From contig CAKSWL010000174.1 of assembly GCA_934511335.1 (NCBI GenBank), positions 1 to 5,287 on the forward strand: a stretch of 5,287 nt of DNA, in the 5' to 3' direction. Shown in pieces: positions 1 through 5,287 of this stretch (the first letter of the stretch is position 1; each line of letters starts with the position of its first letter). The notes under the pieces are model-generated. The model searched no databases and had not been told where the DNA came from. It was given only the letters and a program-made list of their open reading frames with translations. Source of the stretch: an uncultured Cloacibacillus sp. Lineage in GTDB: Bacteria > Synergistota > Synergistia > Synergistales > Synergistaceae. A program made the translations under genes and the position numbers.

Positions 1-209
1 AATCAGAAAAACGCCGATTTAGCTATCTGGCCGCCTCCCTCTCTGAAAAAACTGTTTTGCCTCTTTGGCCGCCTCGGCGAGGGAGCAAAGGTCACAATCT
101 AAGCCAAAGCCGTTGCTTGAGGCCGTCGCGGTCTTCCTTTAAAAGAGCCATATCATAGCATATTCCAGAGGGTATGCCTCTCAAGGGGTATTTTCCCGAA
201 GAGGCGAAA
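1..209. other. Left edge, no assignable gene (competing short open frames)
   Basis: No gene can be named here. Three frames stay open into or within the edge. Plus frame 1 is open from base 1 to a TAA at 100-102 and would end a protein in ...LGEGAKVTI. Plus frame 3 is open to a TAG at 156-158 but reads as an Arg/Ser-rich string. A minus frame between stops at 139-141 and 19-21 gives a plausible-looking peptide containing GLDCDLCSLAEAAKEAKQFF, but it has no ATG, GTG or TTG start. A plus-strand gene tail entering from the left would fit the rightward terminator-like hairpin at 210-261, so frame 1 is slightly favoured, but the evidence is weak. A small hairpin, AGAGG-GTATG-CCTCT, lies near 166-180 with no clear role. 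Confidence 0.25.
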
Positions 210-261
210 CAGCGGCCGTCGATGGGGGGAGGCGGACAAAAATCGGCGGCCGCTGATTTTT
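210..261 (+). terminator. Terminator-like hairpin upstream of the tatD promoter
   Basis: A perfect 9-bp inverted repeat, CAGCGGCCG at 210-218 and CGGCCGCTG at 247-255, is followed directly by ATTTTT (256-261), as in an intrinsic terminator reading rightward. The loop of 28 nt is long and G-rich, which weakens the case. It lies before the promoter at 281-308, so it cannot be an attenuator for tatD from that promoter. It more likely insulates tatD from a gene to the left. Confidence 0.5.
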
Positions 262-280
262 CAATGCCCGAGATGCTTTA

Positions 281-308
281 TTGATATGCGAAGTTTCAGT
301 TGTATAAT
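281..308 (+). promoter_or_regulatory. Sigma70-type promoter for tatD-tgt-tsaC
   Basis: A -35 box TTGATA (281-286) and a perfect -10 box TATAAT (303-308) are separated by 16 bp. Transcription would start near 315, giving a leader of about 37 nt. The leader ends in a Shine-Dalgarno stretch GAGAGGA (338-344) placed 7 nt before the tatD ATG. No operator repeat is evident around it. Confidence 0.8.
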
Positions 309-351
309 AGTCAAGCTGTCTTTTATTTTTATGGCTTGAGAGGAATTTACG

Positions 352-3320
<2,969 letters not shown>

Positions 3321-3349
3321 CCTGAGAAACTGCACAACGACACTTGTCA

Positions 3350-3828
3350 TTAAGCGGCCTCTTTGTTTGTTGTTGACTCTACCGCTTCCGAGCTAAAATA
3401 TCCGCATTGATTTACGAGCCAGACTTCCGAATACTCTATCATGTGCGTCACGACGAGCCTTGCGAGCGACTCTTCGTTAGGGAATATCCCCGGCTCTGGA
3501 CGGGTTTTTCCATCTTGCGGGCAGAGACGCCCTGTATATACGCCTCTTGGACGACCTGCACAGGAGCGCCTTCGCTGCGTTTGCGGGCTGCCAGGAAGAA
3601 CGGGATGCAGCCCCCGCCTCTGAGCTTGGGAATAAGCAGATAGATAGTTCCCATGCGCGTGTCCCATTTCCTGACGCGGCATCCGCTTCGGCAACCGGGA
3701 CGTTCTTTGGTTCGTTCATTCTTGCAGGCGCTAAATTTCCCGTTCACCTCGGCTTCCATAAGCTGCGCACAGAGCCCTTCAAGAAGATGGAGCATAGGGT
3801 CCGGCTTCGCTATACACTCAAGCAGCAA
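3350..3828 (-). pseudogene. IS256-family (Mutator-type) transposase remnant, internally deleted and frameshifted
   Basis: Two minus-strand frames together give the two ends of an IS256-family transposase. The upstream frame (from about 3828 down to about 3490) reads as the N-terminal part, including KWDTRMGTIYLLIPKLRGG and VVQEAYIQGVSARKMEK, typical of the family. The other frame (about 3490 down to 3350) begins EPGIFPNEESLARLVV, which resembles the extreme C-terminus (consensus GIFPN.ES..RL). The frames meet around 3485-3500, so some 250 or more residues, including the DDE catalytic core, are missing and the join is out of frame. The upstream frame stays open to a stop at 3928-3930, but no ATG is present; the nominal start at 3828 is TTG. 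Homology may reach about 3867. I could not find convincing terminal inverted repeats or a target duplication at 3321-3349 or 3870-3957. No functional transposase is possible from this copy. Confidence 0.88.
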
Positions 3829-3957
3829 ATCGCTGAAAATTGTGGTAAGGAAAAGCGCCCTTCGCCGAACATGAACTGATCGAGGCGGACTAATGCGGCT
3901 ATTGTGGGAAGAGAGGGGCCGGAACGACTACCTGAATTGGAGTTCGCGCCGCAAAGC

Positions 3958-3985
3958 AAAAAAACAACCCGGCATAAATGCCGGG
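3958..3985 (-). terminator. Intrinsic terminator of the ferredoxin-tRNA unit
   Basis: On the minus strand a 7-bp perfect stem CCCGGCA/TGCCGGG (3985-3979 with 3974-3968) closes a 4-nt loop and is followed by TTG and seven T (3964-3958). It begins 11 nt after the tRNA CCA. The plus-strand side has no T-run, so it acts leftward only. Confidence 0.92.
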
Positions 3986-3996
3986 ATTTCTATCGG

Positions 3997-4073
3997 TGGT
4001 GGGCCCATCAGGAATCGAACCTGAAACCATCCGGTTATGAGCCGGGAGCTCTAACCAATTGAGCTATGGGCCC
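3997..4073 (-). tRNA. tRNA with CAT anticodon (elongator Met, or Ile2 with lysidine)
   Basis: A 77-nt tRNA with the CCA end encoded (3999-3997). The acceptor stem is GGGCCCA/TGGGCCC. The D arm is GCTC-AATTGGTTA-GAGC. The anticodon loop is CTCATAA, with anticodon CAT at 4039-4037 and A37. The variable loop is TGGTT. The T arm is TCAGG-TTCGAAT-CCTGA with all five pairs intact. Discriminator is A73. The anticodon stem has four good pairs but C27 faces A43. It is not an initiator by appearance: the 1-72 pair is G-C and the anticodon stem lacks the initiator's three G-C pairs in the usual place. Elongator Met and Ile2 (C34 changed to lysidine by TilS) cannot be separated by anticodon. The C4-G69 and C5-G68 pairs match the E. 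coli TilS determinants for Ile2, which leans that way. It lies 20 nt behind the ferredoxin gene and before a strong terminator. Confidence 0.95.
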
Positions 4074-4093
4074 CTGAGATAAGCTGGTAAGGG

Positions 4094-4273
4094 CTAATCT
4101 ATGGCTATAGCCGATACCGGGCAGCTGTCTGCCGCCTCTTTCGTCGAAGAATCAACCTCTTGGCTTATGACCATGCACTTGCCTTCATCTTCGTCAAGCT
4201 TGAAATTTTGTGGACATAACTCGGAGCAGACGCCACAGCCGATGCAATCATCCAAGTTTACTTTGATTCCCAT
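4094..4273 (-). CDS. Single-cluster [4Fe-4S] ferredoxin, Thermotoga type
   Basis: A 59-residue acidic ferredoxin, a small cytoplasmic electron carrier, probably for oxidoreductases of anaerobic metabolism. CIGCGVCSELCP places ligands C10, C13 and C16, and DSCPVSAIAID supplies C51. This is the spacing of the 60-residue Thermotoga maritima ferredoxin, with one cluster only. C20 is kept, but its disulfide partner in T. maritima (C43) is Ser here, and an extra C33 is present. The ATG at 4273 was chosen over an in-frame ATG at 4294 because AAGGGAGGTGG (4290-4280) sits 6 nt before it and the predicted transcription start is near 4296, leaving no room for the longer start. It has its own promoter (4303-4331) and is followed after 20 nt by the tRNA, so they likely share a transcript. 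The redox partner is unknown. Confidence 0.95.
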   Translation of the reverse strand: MGIKVNLDDCIGCGVCSELCPQNFKLDEDEGKCMVISQEVDSSTKEAADSCPVSAIAID

Positions 4274-4302
4274 GGCGAACCACCTCCCTTCCACGAAGTA
4301 AG

Positions 4303-4331
4303 ATTCTACGACATTTCCCGTTATACGTCAA
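4303..4331 (-). promoter_or_regulatory. Sigma70-type promoter for the ferredoxin-tRNA unit
   Basis: On the minus strand, -35 TTGACG (4331-4326) and -10 TAGAAT (4308-4303) are separated by exactly 17 bp. The expected start near 4296 leaves a short leader of about 23 nt that carries the AAGGGAGGTGG ribosome binding site. The promoter lies between the purR stop and the ferredoxin gene. No convincing terminator follows purR, so some read-through from purR is also possible. Confidence 0.85.
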
Positions 4332-4362
4332 ACACTTTTTTGCAAATAGGAGGCCGCCGGGG

Positions 4363-5169
4363 CTATTCTTTGTTGGGCGTCACCACGAGGCGGTTTTGTC
4401 CCTCCTCGTTGTGTTTTAAGGTCAACAGCGAGTGGTAGTTGGGCACGGATTTCTCCTTTGGCTCGTCGTAGGCGATAAATACGCCGATGCCCGCTACCTC
4501 GGCGTCAAACTGCTTTGCCATGAGAAGCATGCCCGAGGCGGTGCTGCCGCCGCGCATAAAGTCGTCGATCACGAGAACTCGGCAGTTGCGGCGCATCTGC
4601 CGGGTGCCGATGTACATAGTTTTGACGTCGCCGTTCGCCGTCGGGTAGTGCACGCCGACGGCGGCGCCGTCGCTTGGACGGTTGCGGAAGCGGCAGACGG
4701 CGAGGGGGACGCCGAGCGCGTAGGCGGCGAACATCGCGATGGGGATCCCTTTGACTTCCGAGGTCATAACGACGTCGGGTTCGGCGTTGGTGAAGAGCGA
4801 CGCCATGCAGTAGCCGAGGGCGAGCGCCGTTTCGGGATTAAAAATCAGGTCGCTGTAGTATATCAGCCCGCCGGGAAGGTTCCGCTCCGGGTCGGCCAAT
4901 TTTTCGGCTATCTTAGAGAGCAGTGCGCCGCGGTATTCGGGAGTGCATATTGGGATAAAGCGCGCGCCGCCGCTGCGGCCGCGGTCGACCTGCATCTGTC
5001 CGAAGCCCTCCGCTCCCATCGCAGAGTTGATGACTTCGACATCATCGCTGATAACGGTCTTTGAGACGTTGAATTTGCTTGCCAGGTCCGTCAGGGAGAT
5101 GAGTTTCGACGGGCATAGCATAAATTTCGCCGCTAACCTGACCAGCCGTTCTGTTCTTTGACCCCTCAT
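4363..5169 (-). CDS. purR: Purine operon repressor PurR, Bacillus type
   Basis: A 268-residue protein, close to the 285 of B. subtilis PurR. This family represses purine synthesis genes and is released from DNA by PRPP; it is unrelated to the LacI-type PurR of E. coli. Residues about 1-70 form the winged-helix DNA-binding domain, with the helix-turn-helix around LTDLASKFNVSKTVISDDV (26-44). The rest is a type I phosphoribosyltransferase fold whose PRPP-binding motif VLVIDDFMRGGSTASGM is at 198-214. The motif is intact, so PRPP sensing is expected; these proteins lack transferase activity. The ATG at 5169 was chosen over an in-frame GTG at 5178 because GGAG lies 8 nt before the ATG and overlaps the GTG region. 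It follows the ispE stop by 5 nt, the same ispE-purR order as in Bacillus, so the two form an operon. No clear PurBox pair was seen in this window. Confidence 0.96.
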   Translation of the reverse strand: MRGQRTERLVRLAAKFMLCPSKLISLTDLASKFNVSKTVISDDVEVINSAMGAEGFGQMQVDRGRSGGARFIPICTPEYRGALLSKIAEKLADPERNLPGGLIYYSDLIFNPETALALGYCMASLFTNAEPDVVMTSEVKGIPIAMFAAYALGVPLAVCRFRNRPSDGAAVGVHYPTANGDVKTMYIGTRQMRRNCRVLVIDDFMRGGSTASGMLLMAKQFDAEVAGIGVFIAYDEPKEKSVPNYHSLLTLKHNEEGQNRLVVTPNKE

Positions 5170-5174
5170 TGTGA

Positions 5175-5287
5175 TCACTCCAAATCAAAGGTTTTTAAGA
5201 TCCAATCTTCGTTGCCATATATCCTTTGAGCCCGGCGCGCATCCGCCAAGTTTTTGTAGAGTCCGAAAAAAGCGCTGCCGCTGCCGC
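5175..5287 (-). CDS. ispE: 4-diphosphocytidyl-2-C-methyl-D-erythritol kinase, C-terminal end (partial)
   Basis: Only the last 36 codons lie in the window; the gene continues beyond the right edge. The peptide starts GSGSAFFGLYKNLADARRA and ends FDLE. The GSGS-AFFGL stretch matches the C-terminal glycine-rich motif of the GHMP kinase IspE (SGSGS..FG), which phosphorylates CDP-methylerythritol in the non-mevalonate isoprenoid pathway. Position supports it: ispE directly precedes purR in Bacillus and many relatives. The TGA stop (5177-5175) is 5 nt before the purR ATG, so the purR ribosome binding site sits in the last ispE codons. Confidence 0.85.
   Translation of the reverse strand, partial: GSGSAFFGLYKNLADARRAQRIYGNEDWILKTFDLE

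Noticed and set aside
3321..3349. Possible left terminal inverted repeat of the IS256 relic (GAGAAACTGCAC... with ACTTGTC)
   Set aside because: No matching inverted copy was found at 3870-3957; only scattered 5-base matches such as TTGTG, which are not above chance.
3862..3876. PurBox-like CCGAACAT inside the transposase relic region
   Set aside because: PurR operators are inverted pairs of a longer A/T-flanked motif near pur promoters. This is a single half-match in decayed DNA with no promoter.
3547..3879. Plus-strand open frame of 110 codons across the transposase relic
   Set aside because: It is antisense to recognisable transposase sequence and shows no domain or ribosome binding site.
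4274..4294. Longer ferredoxin start adding MEGRWFA
   Set aside because: This start lies on the predicted transcription start and lacks a ribosome binding site; the strong AAGGGAGGTGG site serves the ATG at 4273.
4432..5064. Plus-strand open frame of 210 codons opposite purR
   Set aside because: Its composition (Ala/Val/His-rich, no motifs) is that of a shadow, while the minus strand has the intact PurR HTH and PRPP motif.

Overview
The window is about 5.3 kb of bacterial chromosome, moderately GC-rich and densely packed with housekeeping genes. The gene content points to a Gram-positive-type or Synergistota lineage: a single-cluster ferredoxin of the Thermotoga type, a Bacillus-type purine repressor directly behind ispE, and a two-domain Sua5/YwlC-type TsaC. 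A Cloacibacillus/Synergistes-like organism would fit, but this is a guess from gene style, not a match.

Layout. Positions 1-280 hold no gene that can be named. Several short open frames compete there, followed by a rightward terminator-like hairpin. A good promoter (TTGATA-16-TATAAT, 281-308) then starts a rightward cluster of three tightly packed genes: tatD (metal-dependent hydrolase), tgt (tRNA-guanine transglycosylase, queuosine pathway) and tsaC/sua5 (threonylcarbamoyl-AMP synthase, t6A pathway). tatD and tgt are 1 nt apart, and tgt and tsaC overlap by 8 nt, so translational coupling is likely.

From about 3350 to 3830 lies a dead IS256-family transposase on the minus strand. Its N-terminal part is joined out of frame to the extreme C-terminus, and the catalytic middle is gone. 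It sits between the rightward cluster and a leftward set of genes.

The leftward set, read from the right edge, is the ispE tail, purR (PRPP-sensing purine repressor), a promoter (TTGACG-17-TAGAAT), a 59-residue [4Fe-4S] ferredoxin, a CAT-anticodon tRNA 20 nt behind it, and a strong intrinsic terminator. Ferredoxin and tRNA appear to share one transcript.

Functional theme. The rightward cluster serves tRNA modification: Tgt acts on GUN-anticodon tRNAs, and TsaC makes the precursor for t6A37 on ANN-decoding tRNAs. The CAT tRNA encoded convergently has A37 and should itself be a t6A substrate. I see no new defence, mobile or biosynthetic system here. The most notable points are the internally deleted IS relic, the ferredoxin-tRNA transcription unit, the uncertain Met/Ile2 identity of the tRNA with its C27-A43 mismatch, and the ferredoxin's altered non-ligand cysteines.
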